Shown in pieces: positions 45,706 through 53,966 of a stretch of DNA of 64,000 nt (position 1 is its first letter; each line of letters opens with the position of its first letter). The stretch comes from Rhizomicrobium palustre (lineage in GTDB: Bacteria; Pseudomonadota; Alphaproteobacteria; Micropepsales; Micropepsaceae). The notes beneath the pieces are model-generated. The model was not told the DNA's origin. It did not search any database and saw only the letters and a list, made by a program, of their open reading frames with translations. The DNA lies in contig NZ_JAASRM010000001.1 in NCBI RefSeq assembly GCF_011761565.1, positions 1,984,139-2,048,138 on the forward strand, written 5' to 3'. The position numbers and the translations under genes are program-made.

Positions 45706-46380
45706 ATGCACATCCAGACAAGCTTCCTTTTCGATCTTGACGGGACGCTGGTCGACAGCGTGTACCAGCACGTGCTGGCCTGGATGGAGGCGCTGGATGC
45801 CGAAGGCGTCGATCTCTCCGTCTGGCGCATTCACCGCAAGATCGGCATGAGCGGGGGCCTGTTCGTCGATCAGTTCCTGCGTGAGACCGGTCTCACTACC
45901 ACGCCGGAGCTCTTGAACCGCCTGCGCGAGCGCCACGCCGCTGCTTATAACCGCAACGTGCACATGGTGAAGCCGCTGCCGGGCGCCAAAGAACTGCTCG
46001 CGGCGCTCAGCGAGGGCGGCATTCCATGGGCCATCGCCACCTCGGGCCGGCTCGAGACCGCCAAGCCCAATCTCGATGCCTTGGGCGTCGATCCTTCCAA
46101 GAATGTCGTGATCACGCGCGACATGGTGCAATACGCCAAGCCCGACCCGGACCTGTTCCTGACCGCGGCGGGCAAGCTCAATGTGCCGATCACGAGCTGC
46201 ATCGTCGTAGGCGATTCGATCTGGGATATGCTGGCGGCCTTGCGTTGCCGCGCCCTCGGTGTTGGGCTTTTGTCCGGCGGCTATGGCCAGGACGAGCTTG
46301 AGCGTTCCGGCGCCATGCGCGTCTATGAAGATCCCAAGGATCTGCTCAAGCATCTCGATGAAGTGGGCGGGCGGCGCTAA
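45706..46380 (+). CDS. HAD-superfamily hydrolase (phosphoglycolate phosphatase/beta-phosphoglucomutase-like)
   Basis: The 224-residue cytoplasmic protein has all four HAD motifs: FDLDGTLVDS (nucleophile D9 and D11), TSG in the second motif near 108, Lys in YAKPDPDLF near 144, and the acidic VVGDSIWDM near 167. The helical cap between the first two motifs classes it as subfamily IA. Substrates are usually small phosphorylated compounds such as 2-phosphoglycolate or sugar phosphates. The ATG at 45706 follows AGAGGTG; the in-frame start at 45463 would put an unrelated tail before the nucleophile. Confidence 0.92.
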   Translation: MHIQTSFLFDLDGTLVDSVYQHVLAWMEALDAEGVDLSVWRIHRKIGMSGGLFVDQFLRETGLTTTPELLNRLRERHAAAYNRNVHMVKPLPGAKELLAALSEGGIPWAIATSGRLETAKPNLDALGVDPSKNVVITRDMVQYAKPDPDLFLTAAGKLNVPITSCIVVGDSIWDMLAALRCRALGVGLLSGGYGQDELERSGAMRVYEDPKDLLKHLDEVGGRR

Positions 46381-46387
46381 CCGCCCT

Positions 46388-48355
46388 TTAGAGCTCCACC
46401 TGTGCGCCCAGCTCAACCACGCGGTTGGGCGGCAGGTGGTAGTAGCGCGCGGGCGCCAGTGCGGTGGCGGCGAGCCAGCGATAAAGCCACAGCCGCCAGC
46501 GCCCCAAGACGGGCTGCTCGGCTTCCACGATGGTGTAGCGGCCGAGAAAATAGCTCGTCATTTCCGGTTCGATGGCAAGGCCGAACTTGCGCGCTTCCAA
46601 AAGCGCCTTGGGGATGTCCGGCGTTTCGAAAAAGCCATGCCGGATTTGCACCGCATAAAAGCCCTTGCCGAGCTTTTCCACGTCTAGCCGTTTTTCCGGC
46701 GTCACCGTCGGCACTTCACAGACCTGTACGGTTAGAAGCACGACCCGCTCATGCAGCATGCGGTTATGCTTGAGATTGTGCAAAAGCTGGCCCGGCACCG
46801 AATCCTGGCGCGGCGCCAGGAACACGCCTGTGCCCTGCACGCGCACTGGAATGCGGTCCACGCTGGTCATGAAGGTCGAAAGGGCGATGGCATGGTCGCG
46901 CTGGCGGTCGGCCTGCGCTTTACGTCCGCGCCGCCAGGTATCCATCACCGCGAACACGCAGAAGGCCATGAAGAGGGGCAGCCAGCCGCCATCGAAAATC
47001 TTCAGCGCATTGGAGGCGAGGAAGGCGAAATCGATCAGAGCCAAAAGACCGAACACCGGCAGCACGAAAATAGGCTTCCAATGCCAGTGCTTGATGGCGA
47101 CGATGCCGACCAGCACGGTGGAAAGCCCCATCACGCCTGTCACCGCGATGCCATAGGCCGCCGCCAGCGCGTTGGAGGTGCGGAAGATCAACACCACCAG
47201 CACCACGCCGATGCAGAGATAGAGGTTCATGCGCGGCACATAGATCTGGCCGGACTCATGCGCCGAGGTATGGCGGATTTCCATGCGCGGAAACTGGCCG
47301 AGCTGCACCGCCTGCTGGGTGATGGAATAAACGCCCGAGATCACCGCTTGGCTGGCGATGATGGTGGCGATGGTGGCCAGGATCACCAGGGGATAATGTG
47401 CCCAATGCGGTGCCACCGAATAAAAGGCGATCGGGGCGTTGGCCGGATCGCGTAGGATCGCCGCGCCTTGGCCGAAATAGGTTAGCACCAGCGCCGGAAA
47501 GACAAAGCACAGCCAGGCAAAACGGATCGGGCCTTTGCCGAAATGACCCATATCGGCATAGAGCGTCTCACAGCCCGTCACCGCCAGCACGATGGAGCCG
47601 AGCGCCACAAAGGCCGTCCACGGTTCCTCAACAAAGAGGTTGAGGCCATAAACGGGGTTCAGCGCGTAGAGGATTTGCGGCGTCTTGGTGATGGAGCCAA
47701 GCCCCAGCGCGGCCAGCACTAAAAACCACACCACCATGATCGGGCCGAAGAGGCGGCCCACTTGTTCCGTGCCCCGCGATTGCAACAGGAACAGCCAGAT
47801 CAGGATGAAGAGCGACAAGGGCAGCACGAAGGGTTCGAAGCTTTTGCTTTCGACCGAAAGTCCTTCCACCGCCGAGAGCACGGAAATCGCAGGCGTCAGA
47901 ATGCCGTCGCCGACAAACAGCGCGAGGCCGAAGATCGCCGCCATGGCGATGGCCATCTTGGCCTTGCGGCTCATGCGGTGGCAGCGATGGGCGAGCGAGG
48001 CAAGAGCCAGAATGCCGCCTTCGCCATCATTATCGGCGCGCATGATCAGGAGGACATACTTAACAGTCACCACCAGGATCAGTGCCCAGACGATCAGCGA
48101 GGTCACGCCCATGATCGCATCGGCGAGCGCCACATGGCGTCCGGCCGCCAAAGCGGATTCGCGCAGCGCGTAAAGCGGGCTGGTTCCGATATCGCCATAA
48201 ACGATGCCCAAGGCACCTATGGTGAGGACCAGATTACGCTTGAATTTATCAGGTTGCGCCGGCGTAGCAGAGGCAGGCAGGACAGCGATATGTTCGCTCA
48301 AAGAATGGTGACGAGACGGGCTCGCTCCCGGTTGTTTCACGGCGGCTGACGCCAT
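46388..48355 (-). CDS. kup: Kup-type potassium uptake protein
   Basis: At 655 residues this is a typical KUP/HAK/KT potassium:proton symporter. The N-terminal signature GIVYGDIGTSPLYALRE near 54 is diagnostic. Twelve hydrophobic helices and a C-terminal cytoplasmic domain (about 480-655) follow. The upstream 537-base region has a pair of unusual hairpins on the other strand but no known riboswitch that I recognise. The gene is transcribed alone, converging on the HAD hydrolase, with stop codons only eight bases apart and no visible terminator between. Confidence 0.95.
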   Translation of the reverse strand: MASAAVKQPGASPSRHHSLSEHIAVLPASATPAQPDKFKRNLVLTIGALGIVYGDIGTSPLYALRESALAAGRHVALADAIMGVTSLIVWALILVVTVKYVLLIMRADNDGEGGILALASLAHRCHRMSRKAKMAIAMAAIFGLALFVGDGILTPAISVLSAVEGLSVESKSFEPFVLPLSLFILIWLFLLQSRGTEQVGRLFGPIMVVWFLVLAALGLGSITKTPQILYALNPVYGLNLFVEEPWTAFVALGSIVLAVTGCETLYADMGHFGKGPIRFAWLCFVFPALVLTYFGQGAAILRDPANAPIAFYSVAPHWAHYPLVILATIATIIASQAVISGVYSITQQAVQLGQFPRMEIRHTSAHESGQIYVPRMNLYLCIGVVLVVLIFRTSNALAAAYGIAVTGVMGLSTVLVGIVAIKHWHWKPIFVLPVFGLLALIDFAFLASNALKIFDGGWLPLFMAFCVFAVMDTWRRGRKAQADRQRDHAIALSTFMTSVDRIPVRVQGTGVFLAPRQDSVPGQLLHNLKHNRMLHERVVLLTVQVCEVPTVTPEKRLDVEKLGKGFYAVQIRHGFFETPDIPKALLEARKFGLAIEPEMTSYFLGRYTIVEAEQPVLGRWRLWLYRWLAATALAPARYYHLPPNRVVELGAQVEL

Positions 48356-48892
48356 GCCTCGCGACGCTCGCGAAGGTCGCGGAACATATTCGCGTTTGTA
48401 GGCGGCGCAAGCGGCAAAAAGACCGATGCCCCCTCAAAATCCCTCTTTTGCCCGGAAATAAGGCACTCTTTTCTGCGAGGCACCTATGCGGAACTTGCAG
48501 GTGTAGACTTCCGAAGCGCAATCCTGCGTCCAGGCATGAATGTCGGCAGAATTTACCACGTGGGTCACCCCATCAGCCCTGCTGATGGTGCCGCCCGCAT
48601 GTTGATGGCTCAACCATCAAGTTTTGGCCGGCTTGCCTCTGTTTCAGCTTGGCCGGGGTTTTACCGAAGGCACCCGTCTCATTTGCTTCAATCGGCCTTC
48701 TGGCTGGGGATCATAGAGGATGCACACAAAGGCGGGGAACGCGCTTACCCATTTCGCGTTGTCTTGCAGCGCCGGGTAGGGGCGTTGGCCTTGTCCCTAC
48801 ACCCGTTCTCTTGCGCTCTGCATGTATCAGGAGGGTGATGTAATGCACGGAAAGCCTGAAAAAGCGCAACGCGTAGCGGCAGTCTCGCGACT
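48356..48892. other. Divergent intergenic region between kup and the transglutaminase-like gene
   Basis: No convincing gene is present. The small open frame at 48536-48838 lacks a ribosome site and a plausible composition. The region contains the two hairpins listed at 48570-48620 and, just after them, two copies of GGCCGG (48626-48631, 48651-48656) about 25 bases apart. It presumably carries the promoters of both flanking genes. Confidence 0.5.
48570..48620 (+). repeat. Two tandem hairpins with interchangeable arms
   Basis: CCATCAGC-CCT-GCTGATGG (8-base perfect stem, 48570-48588) is followed by TTGATGG-CTCAA-CCATCAA (7-base perfect stem, 48602-48620). Both stems share the core TGATGG/CCATCA, so the arms could also pair between hairpins. 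The unit may be a set of operator half-sites or a switching RNA leader. It lies about 270 bases before the transglutaminase-like gene. Confidence 0.5.
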
Positions 48893-49762
48893 ATGATCAT
48901 TCGCGCTGGCTTTTCGATCTCCTTCACGTGTACGGCCCCGACGCCGATGCTGCTTTTGCTTAATGTGCGTCCCGAACGGGAAGCAGATTTGCTCGCGCCG
49001 GAGAATTTCCGAGCTTTTCCGGAGGTGCCTCTGCGGCGCTATCAGGACCGTTTCGGGAATACCTGCACGCGCCTTGTCGCGCCGGTGGGGCAGATTACCT
49101 TCACCAATGACTTCCTGATAGAGGACAGCGGCTTGCACGAGCTTCTGCCGATTGGCGCCCCAGAGGCGCCGGTGGATAGTTTGCCCGATGACATTCTTAT
49201 GTACCTCATGGGCAGCCGGTACTGCGATACCCAGCGCTTGATGACCATCGCTTGGGAATTATTCGGTAATGTCGCGCCGGGATGGGCACGGGTGGAGGCG
49301 ATCCTCAATTACACCCATAACCATCTCACTTTCGGCTACGGCTATGCCCGCAACGACCGCACCGCGTTTGACGCCTATGCCGAGCGTGTCGGCGTCTGCC
49401 GGGATTTCGCCCACCTCGCCATCACGCTATGCCGCTGCATGAATATCCCTGCCCGCTATTGCACAGGATACCTCGGCGATATCGGCGTCCCAGCCGATCC
49501 CAACCCGATGGACTTCTCGGCGTGGTTCGAGGTCTATCTTGGTGGCGCCTGGCACACGCTTGATGCCCGCCATAACGAGCCGCGGATCGGACGCATCTTG
49601 GTGGCGCGCGGTATGGATGCAACCGATACCGCCATCAGCATGGCTTTCGGCTCGGCGAACCTGTCGGAATTCACGGTTGTCACGGAAGAAGCGTCTGATC
49701 AGCAGACCGGCTTCCAAAGCGCGGACAATTCGGTCTCGACGTCTCTGGGTGTCGCGAGCTGA
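48893..49762 (+). CDS. Transglutaminase-like protein with probable loss of catalytic His
   Basis: This 289-residue protein belongs to a transglutaminase/cysteine-protease-like family with an N-terminal beta domain (IIRAGFSISFTCTAPTPMLLLLNV) and a C-terminal core. The nucleophile is in RVGVCRDFAHLAI (C169) and the acidic residue in LDARHN (D224). The expected His sits in D-F-H-A-W-F-E in related proteins as I remember them; here the codon is TCG and the motif reads DFSAWFEVYL (S209). A nearby His (H221, AWHTLD) might substitute. No signal peptide is visible. The end of the gene overlaps the convergent dus gene by 64 bases. Confidence 0.85.
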   Translation: MIIRAGFSISFTCTAPTPMLLLLNVRPEREADLLAPENFRAFPEVPLRRYQDRFGNTCTRLVAPVGQITFTNDFLIEDSGLHELLPIGAPEAPVDSLPDDILMYLMGSRYCDTQRLMTIAWELFGNVAPGWARVEAILNYTHNHLTFGYGYARNDRTAFDAYAERVGVCRDFAHLAITLCRCMNIPARYCTGYLGDIGVPADPNPMDFSAWFEVYLGGAWHTLDARHNEPRIGRILVARGMDATDTAISMAFGSANLSEFTVVTEEASDQQTGFQSADNSVSTSLGVAS

Positions 49763-50697
49763 CACAGCCGGACCTTGGCGGCGCGCCGGGCCTCTGCGTT
49801 TGCCGGATAGGGAGCCTGCTCGATGTAGGCGGCGAGATGTTTGCGGAACACACGCAGCCCGAAGCGCTCGCCATAGAAGTCTAGCGTATCGCGAAGATGC
49901 GCCAGAGCGATGGTAAGGCGCTCCTGCATTGCCGGTTCCTGCATCGGACGGTTGTCGTTCAGCGCCTGATCGATGGCCGCTGCGATCCAAGGACGTCCAC
50001 ACGCGCCGCGCCCGATCATCACCGCATCCGCGCCCGATAGCGCAAGGGCTTGGCGTGCGGAGACGTCATCAACGATATCGCCATTCACGATCACCGGCAG
50101 GCGCGTTGCCGCTTTCACGGCGGCCACCGCCGCCCAATCGCAGCTTCCCTTGTAAAACTGATTGCGGGTGCGCGCATGTACCGTCAGCGCTTTAACACCG
50201 GCATTTTCCGCCCGCACCGCGAGCTCGGGCGCGTTGCGGTTTGCATCATCCCAGCCCAGACGCATCTTCAAGGTAACCGGCCGCGTGGTGGCGCTGACAG
50301 CCGCCTCAATTAGCCGCTCGGCCTTGTCGAGATCTTGCATCAGAGCTGCGCCGCAGAGAACGCCCGTCACCTCGCGGGAGGGACAGCCCATATTGAGGTC
50401 GATAATGTCGGCGCCTGCCTCTTCCGCGAGTTTTGCGCCAAGCCCGATCCAATGCGCCTCACGCCCGACAAGCTGCACGATGTTGAGCGCCTCTCCGGAA
50501 GGCTCATCCATGGCGGCGCGCTGCACCACATCGCGGCGGCCTTGCGCGAGCTGATCTGCGGCCACCATTTCGGTCACGACATAGCGCGCGCCCTGCTGCG
50601 CCGCCGCCCGCCGGAAGGGAAGGTCCGAAACGCCGCTCATGGGGGCCACCAAAGCCCGCATGCCAATTGCGACACCGCCGATGGAAAAATCCGTCAT
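49699..50697 (-). CDS. dusB: tRNA-dihydrouridine synthase
   Basis: This flavoenzyme reduces uridines in the D-loop of tRNA using NADPH. The 332-residue length fits. The TIM-barrel core includes LVAPMSGVSDLPFRR near the start, VVTEMVAADQL, VQLVGRE, the catalytic-Cys region IDLNMGCPSREV (C105), HARTRNQFYKGSCDW near 188 and VNGDIVDDVSARQAL near 215. A C-terminal four-helix part follows. The family branch is DusB/DusA-like; the symbol is a best guess. The overlap of its last 64 bases with the transglutaminase-like gene on the other strand is unusual in a window with otherwise well-spaced convergent genes. Confidence 0.92.
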   Translation of the reverse strand: MTDFSIGGVAIGMRALVAPMSGVSDLPFRRAAAQQGARYVVTEMVAADQLAQGRRDVVQRAAMDEPSGEALNIVQLVGREAHWIGLGAKLAEEAGADIIDLNMGCPSREVTGVLCGAALMQDLDKAERLIEAAVSATTRPVTLKMRLGWDDANRNAPELAVRAENAGVKALTVHARTRNQFYKGSCDWAAVAAVKAATRLPVIVNGDIVDDVSARQALALSGADAVMIGRGACGRPWIAAAIDQALNDNRPMQEPAMQERLTIALAHLRDTLDFYGERFGLRVFRKHLAAYIEQAPYPANAEARRAAKVRLCQLATPRDVETELSALWKPVC

Positions 50698-50740
50698 GGG
50701 GGTGATGTGGCAGAGCAGCGGGCTGGGGGCAAGTCCATCC

Positions 50741-51307
50741 TCAGCCGCGCGGCAGGCGCTTAGGGTCGAAACCTGGCCCCATGTTCAAAATCGTGACCCG
50801 GCCAAAATCGATCACCTGTTCCCCGCTGCCCAAGAGCATACCCGCGCTCAGTGTGCCCACAGGGTAATCGCGTTTTGCGGTGCCCGAGACGTAATATGTC
50901 CGCCATTGCTTGCCGAGGATGCAATGGGTTTCGCGGCTGACATTCCGGCCCGAAACACCAGCCTCATAAATCTGCGCTGTCACCATCACAAGATCGCTGC
51001 CTTCGGCTGGCTTCTGCGCTCTGGCTTCAAATTTGAGAATCAGCACATCGCCCTTCTTCACCGCCATGGGAACAGCCGTCACCGTGCCCGCGTCCCAGAG
51101 GTTTTTCGGCTTGGGGATCACGCTAACCCTTTGGGCGGCGCCTTCTTTTGGCTCATCGGCGGTGACGTATTTCGCGCTGGCATTGCCCCAGACGATCCAG
51201 AAGACCCCGGGGGTGGACTTGGCAGCAAGATCCCCGCCCCATGCGGGAAGCACGGCGAAGGCCAGTAAGGCGAGGCCACGCCCGATGGCGTTGAAATGCT
51301 GTCTCAT
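50741..51307 (-). CDS. Secreted protein with carbohydrate-binding-like beta-sandwich
   Basis: A 188-residue protein with a signal peptide (residues 1-26, ending in LPAWGGD) and one beta-rich domain. GDVLILKFEARAQ near 97, QWRTYYVSGTA near 143 and FGRVTILNMGPGF at the end resemble the CBM4/9-type jelly roll. Such modules bind sugars on their own or assist hydrolases, though none is encoded nearby. The ATG at 51305-51307 is chosen because it opens the signal peptide; the long in-frame extension to 51691 overlaps the divergent kinase gene. Function unknown beyond a probable envelope or extracellular place. Confidence 0.72.
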   Translation of the reverse strand: MRQHFNAIGRGLALLAFAVLPAWGGDLAAKSTPGVFWIVWGNASAKYVTADEPKEGAAQRVSVIPKPKNLWDAGTVTAVPMAVKKGDVLILKFEARAQKPAEGSDLVMVTAQIYEAGVSGRNVSRETHCILGKQWRTYYVSGTAKRDYPVGTLSAGMLLGSGEQVIDFGRVTILNMGPGFDPKRLPRG

Positions 51308-51444
51308 GGCGGGCGCCTTATTGTTGTGCCTTCGTATAATCCGTGTGCGCCCGTTAAGATCGGTAAAAAGACCTCTCGCGCGGGCCGAGAGTGGCCGAAA
51401 AGTCCGGTGGCGCGTATAAGTAGTTTCCCTCTGTACACGGATAG

Positions 51445-51460
51445 AAAGCATCAATGCTTT
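51445..51460. repeat. Palindrome in the divergent region upstream of the histidine kinase
   Basis: AAAGCAT-CA-ATGCTTT is a perfect 7-base inverted repeat with a two-base centre, 37 bases before the kinase ATG. Its tight symmetry suggests a dimeric repressor or activator site; no regulator can be assigned. Confidence 0.45.
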
Positions 51461-51496
51461 GCCGCCTAGGGTTAATCGTCCTGGAGCGGCGGACGG

Positions 51497-52909
51497 ATGA
51501 ACATCTATTGGCAGATCACAATCCTGGAAACGCTGGAGAACGTGGCGGTTTTTGCCGTCGCGGTGGTGGCGTTTGGACAGGTGTATCGAAATGCCAGCCG
51601 TCTCTTTCCCAAACATTCCTGGGCGGGGTCCGCCGCGGTAGGCGTGCTCTTCGGGCTTTCGACCTCGCTGTCTCTCTTGCTTCCCATCCATGTCGGTGGT
51701 GGGGCGCTGACGGGCACGGACTCTGCGCTTCTGGGGCTCGTGGGCTTTCTGGTCAGCCCGCTTGCCGCTTTGATCGCTTTCACGCTCTCCCTTGCCGCGG
51801 AATTCGTCTCAGCCCAGAGCGCTGAGCGTCTGGATCTGGTGAGCATCGCCATTTCGCTCTTCGCCACTTTGGCGGGGTTGGCAGGGCGCTTCGCCTTAAG
51901 CCTTGCGGGGCATAAGCGCCGGGCCTCTTACCTGCATCTGCCGGCTTTCGGCGTGTTGCTCGGCCTCTCTGCCACCGCCGCGACAGGGCTTGTCTATGGT
52001 GAAGCCGCGGCGCGGGACTGCGCCTCTGCTTCCATTCTTGCCGGGATCATGGCTGCCACCGCCCTTGGCACGCTGCTTATTCATGAAACCCGGCGCGATA
52101 GAGCCGAACGCGAACTGCGCGAAAGCGAGGCACGGCTTGCACTACAGACTCGGGAATTGGCGGCTGCCCGCGATGCGGCCGAGCGCGCCAATGAAGCCAA
52201 GAGCGCCTTCCTTGCCAATATGAGCCATGAGCTGCGTACGCCGCTCAATGCCATCATCGGCTTTTCCGAGATCATGTCGGGGGAGAGTTTCGGACCCTTG
52301 GGCTCGCAGCGGTACAGGGAGTATGCCTGCGATATCCATGATTCCGGGCTGCATCTGCTCAGCCTCATCAACGATCTTCTCGATGTCGCCAAAATCGAGG
52401 CGGGCCGGATGGATGTGCAGAAGAGCCGCGTGGATGTCTCGCAGGCCTTGGATGTTGTCGCACGGTTGATGACGGCGAAGCTGCGGGAAAAATCGCAATC
52501 TTTGCGTACCGAGATCGCCCCAGAAACGCCGCCGCTTTATGTCGACGAGCGCGCCTTCAAACAGGTCATGCTCAACATCCTTTCCAATGCCGTAAAGTTC
52601 ACCCAGCTTGGCGGCGAGATTGCGTTACTGGCTGAGCCAGGTGAGGAGGGCGGGGTAGAGATCCGCTGCATCGATAATGGTCGTGGCATTCCCAAGGACA
52701 GGCTGGAGGCTGTTTTCTCGCCCTTCAATCAGATCGATGCGAGGTTTGATCGTGTCGAAGGCGGCACGGGGCTCGGCCTGTCGCTGGTGCGCGGCCTTGT
52801 CAAACTCAATGGCGGAAAAGTCTGGCTCGAAAGCGATGCTGGCAAGGGCTGCACGGTCGTGCTGGTGCTTCCAGCCGCACCCCCGGAAGCCGCCACAGCT
52901 GCGGCCTAA
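51497..52909 (+). CDS. Membrane sensor histidine kinase
   Basis: The protein has 470 residues. Five to six membrane helices (about 1-195) contain short glycine-rich turns of the 5TMR/LytS type, followed by a short coiled coil (about 198-235). The phospho-acceptor helix is [22 protein letters not shown] (H244), and the catalytic ATPase domain has N box ([10 protein letters not shown]), G1 (DNGRGIP), F and G2 ([10 protein letters not shown]) motifs. It is of the hybrid-independent, PleC/DivJ-like subfamily common in alphaproteobacteria. No response regulator is adjacent, so the partner is elsewhere. The ATG at 51497 follows GGAG. Confidence 0.92.
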   Translation: MNIYWQITILETLENVAVFAVAVVAFGQVYRNASRLFPKHSWAGSAAVGVLFGLSTSLSLLLPIHVGGGALTGTDSALLGLVGFLVSPLAALIAFTLSLAAEFVSAQSAERLDLVSIAISLFATLAGLAGRFALSLAGHKRRASYLHLPAFGVLLGLSATAATGLVYGEAAARDCASASILAGIMAATALGTLLIHETRRDRAERELRESEARLALQTRELAAARDAAERANEAKSAFLANMSHELRTPLNAIIGFSEIMSGESFGPLGSQRYREYACDIHDSGLHLLSLINDLLDVAKIEAGRMDVQKSRVDVSQALDVVARLMTAKLREKSQSLRTEIAPETPPLYVDERAFKQVMLNILSNAVKFTQLGGEIALLAEPGEEGGVEIRCIDNGRGIPKDRLEAVFSPFNQIDARFDRVEGGTGLGLSLVRGLVKLNGGKVWLESDAGKGCTVVLVLPAAPPEAATAAA

Positions 52910-53217
52910 AAACACTCGTCTTCCAGCTTGATGAGCGCCGCCAGAGCATCAGCGTCTTTGTGTTCTTCGAACAGCTCGACCATGTAATAGGTGTGGGCGT
53001 GCAAGAGCAGCAGCTTATCGGCAACCGGCACCGCATCGGCCTCTGCCTTGGCAAGTCGTTCCTTGAAGCGGTCCCAAAAGGCGTTGCTATGAGCCGGGTC
53101 ATCGATATAGCGGCGCAGATGATTCAGGACGGCGGCCATATTCGCCTCGAAATCGATCTTAGCGAAACTGACATAACGGTCGGCTCGTCCGTCGGCGGGC
53201 GGGTCGCGATCGGGCAC
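52906..53217 (-). CDS. cowN: CowN-like nitrogenase-protection protein
   Basis: This 103-residue protein matches the CowN family, small soluble proteins that sustain nitrogen fixation in the presence of carbon monoxide. Family signs are [14 protein letters not shown] near residue 13, [21 protein letters not shown] near 36, and the acidic C-terminus [23 protein letters not shown]. It starts with GTG at 53217, preceded by AGAGGA at a good distance, and lies 14 bases after the MBL-hydrolase stop, probably in one operon with it. Its stop overlaps the histidine-kinase stop by four bases. No nif structural gene is in the window, though the PFOR at the left edge can feed nitrogenase in other bacteria. 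Confidence 0.85.
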   Translation of the reverse strand: MPDRDPPADGRADRYVSFAKIDFEANMAAVLNHLRRYIDDPAHSNAFWDRFKERLAKAEADAVPVADKLLLLHAHTYYMVELFEEHKDADALAALIKLEDECF

Positions 53218-53231
53218 GGCATTTTCCTCTA

Positions 53232-53894
53232 TTAGAACGGATTGCGCAGCGCGCCATCGCTTACGAACGGATTACTGCGGCGTTCGTCGCCGAAGCTCGA
53301 CATGGGGCCATGCCCCGGCACAAAACGCATGTCATTTCCAAGCGGCCAAAGCTTCTCGGTGATGGAGGCGATCAGGGTCATGTAGTTGCCGCGCGGAAAA
53401 TCCGTGCGCCCGATCGAGCCTTTGAACAGCACATCGCCGCAAAAGGCGATCTTCGCTTCAGTATCGTAAAACACCACATGCCCGGGGGTATGGCCGGGGC
53501 AATGGACCACCTGCAGTGTCGCCTCGCCAAACGAGACGGTATCGCCATCGTTCAGGAAGCGGTCCGGGGTGCAGGCTTCGGCCTTTTCAAAGCCGCGCGT
53601 CTTGCGGTTTTCCTCCAAGGCCTCGAGCAGAAAGGTGTCGTCCTGATGCGGGCCTTCGATCGGCACACCGGTACGGCGCCGAAGTTCGTTAGCCCCAGAG
53701 GCATGATCGAGATGGCCATGGGTGAGAAAAATCTTTTCCACCGTGATGCCGTTCTCTGCTACCGCGGCGAGCAGGCGCCCCACTTCGCCTCCTGGATCGA
53801 TGATGGCGCCTTTCTTCGTCGCCTCGCACCACAGAATGCTGCAGTTCTGCTGATAAGGGGTGACGGGAAAAATCGCGGCACGAAACTGGGACAT
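53232..53894 (-). CDS. Metallo-beta-lactamase-fold hydrolase (glyoxalase II-like)
   Basis: A 220-residue protein with the zinc motif THGHLDH near residue 60, [14 protein letters not shown] near 130 and [16 protein letters not shown] near 151 (bridging Asp). VPGHGP near 194 supplies the last His. This set is typical of the YcbL/glyoxalase-II-like branch, which hydrolyses thioesters such as S-lactoylglutathione. The ATG at 53892-53894 begins the conserved [20 protein letters not shown]; the in-frame start at 53957 adds an unconserved basic stretch. It is followed after 14 bases by cowN and preceded by recQ with a 72-base gap. Confidence 0.9.
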   Translation of the reverse strand: MSQFRAAIFPVTPYQQNCSILWCEATKKGAIIDPGGEVGRLLAAVAENGITVEKIFLTHGHLDHASGANELRRRTGVPIEGPHQDDTFLLEALEENRKTRGFEKAEACTPDRFLNDGDTVSFGEATLQVVHCPGHTPGHVVFYDTEAKIAFCGDVLFKGSIGRTDFPRGNYMTLIASITEKLWPLGNDMRFVPGHGPMSSFGDERRSNPFVSDGALRNPF

Positions 53895-53966
53895 GGAAGC
53901 CTGCACGAAATCACGGCGCCATCTTTGCCTGCGGACGGCCGCTTGTGAACCCGTCAAATCGGCGCG

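Noticed and set aside
48536-48838. 100-codon frame between kup and the transglutaminase-like gene
   Set aside because: It runs through the tandem hairpins, lacks a ribosome site and has no recognisable features.
48356-48892. c-di-AMP (ydaO-type) riboswitch controlling kup
   Set aside because: That class is known mainly from Gram-positive bacteria and cyanobacteria, the conserved core was not seen, and the hairpins are on the strand opposite to kup transcription.
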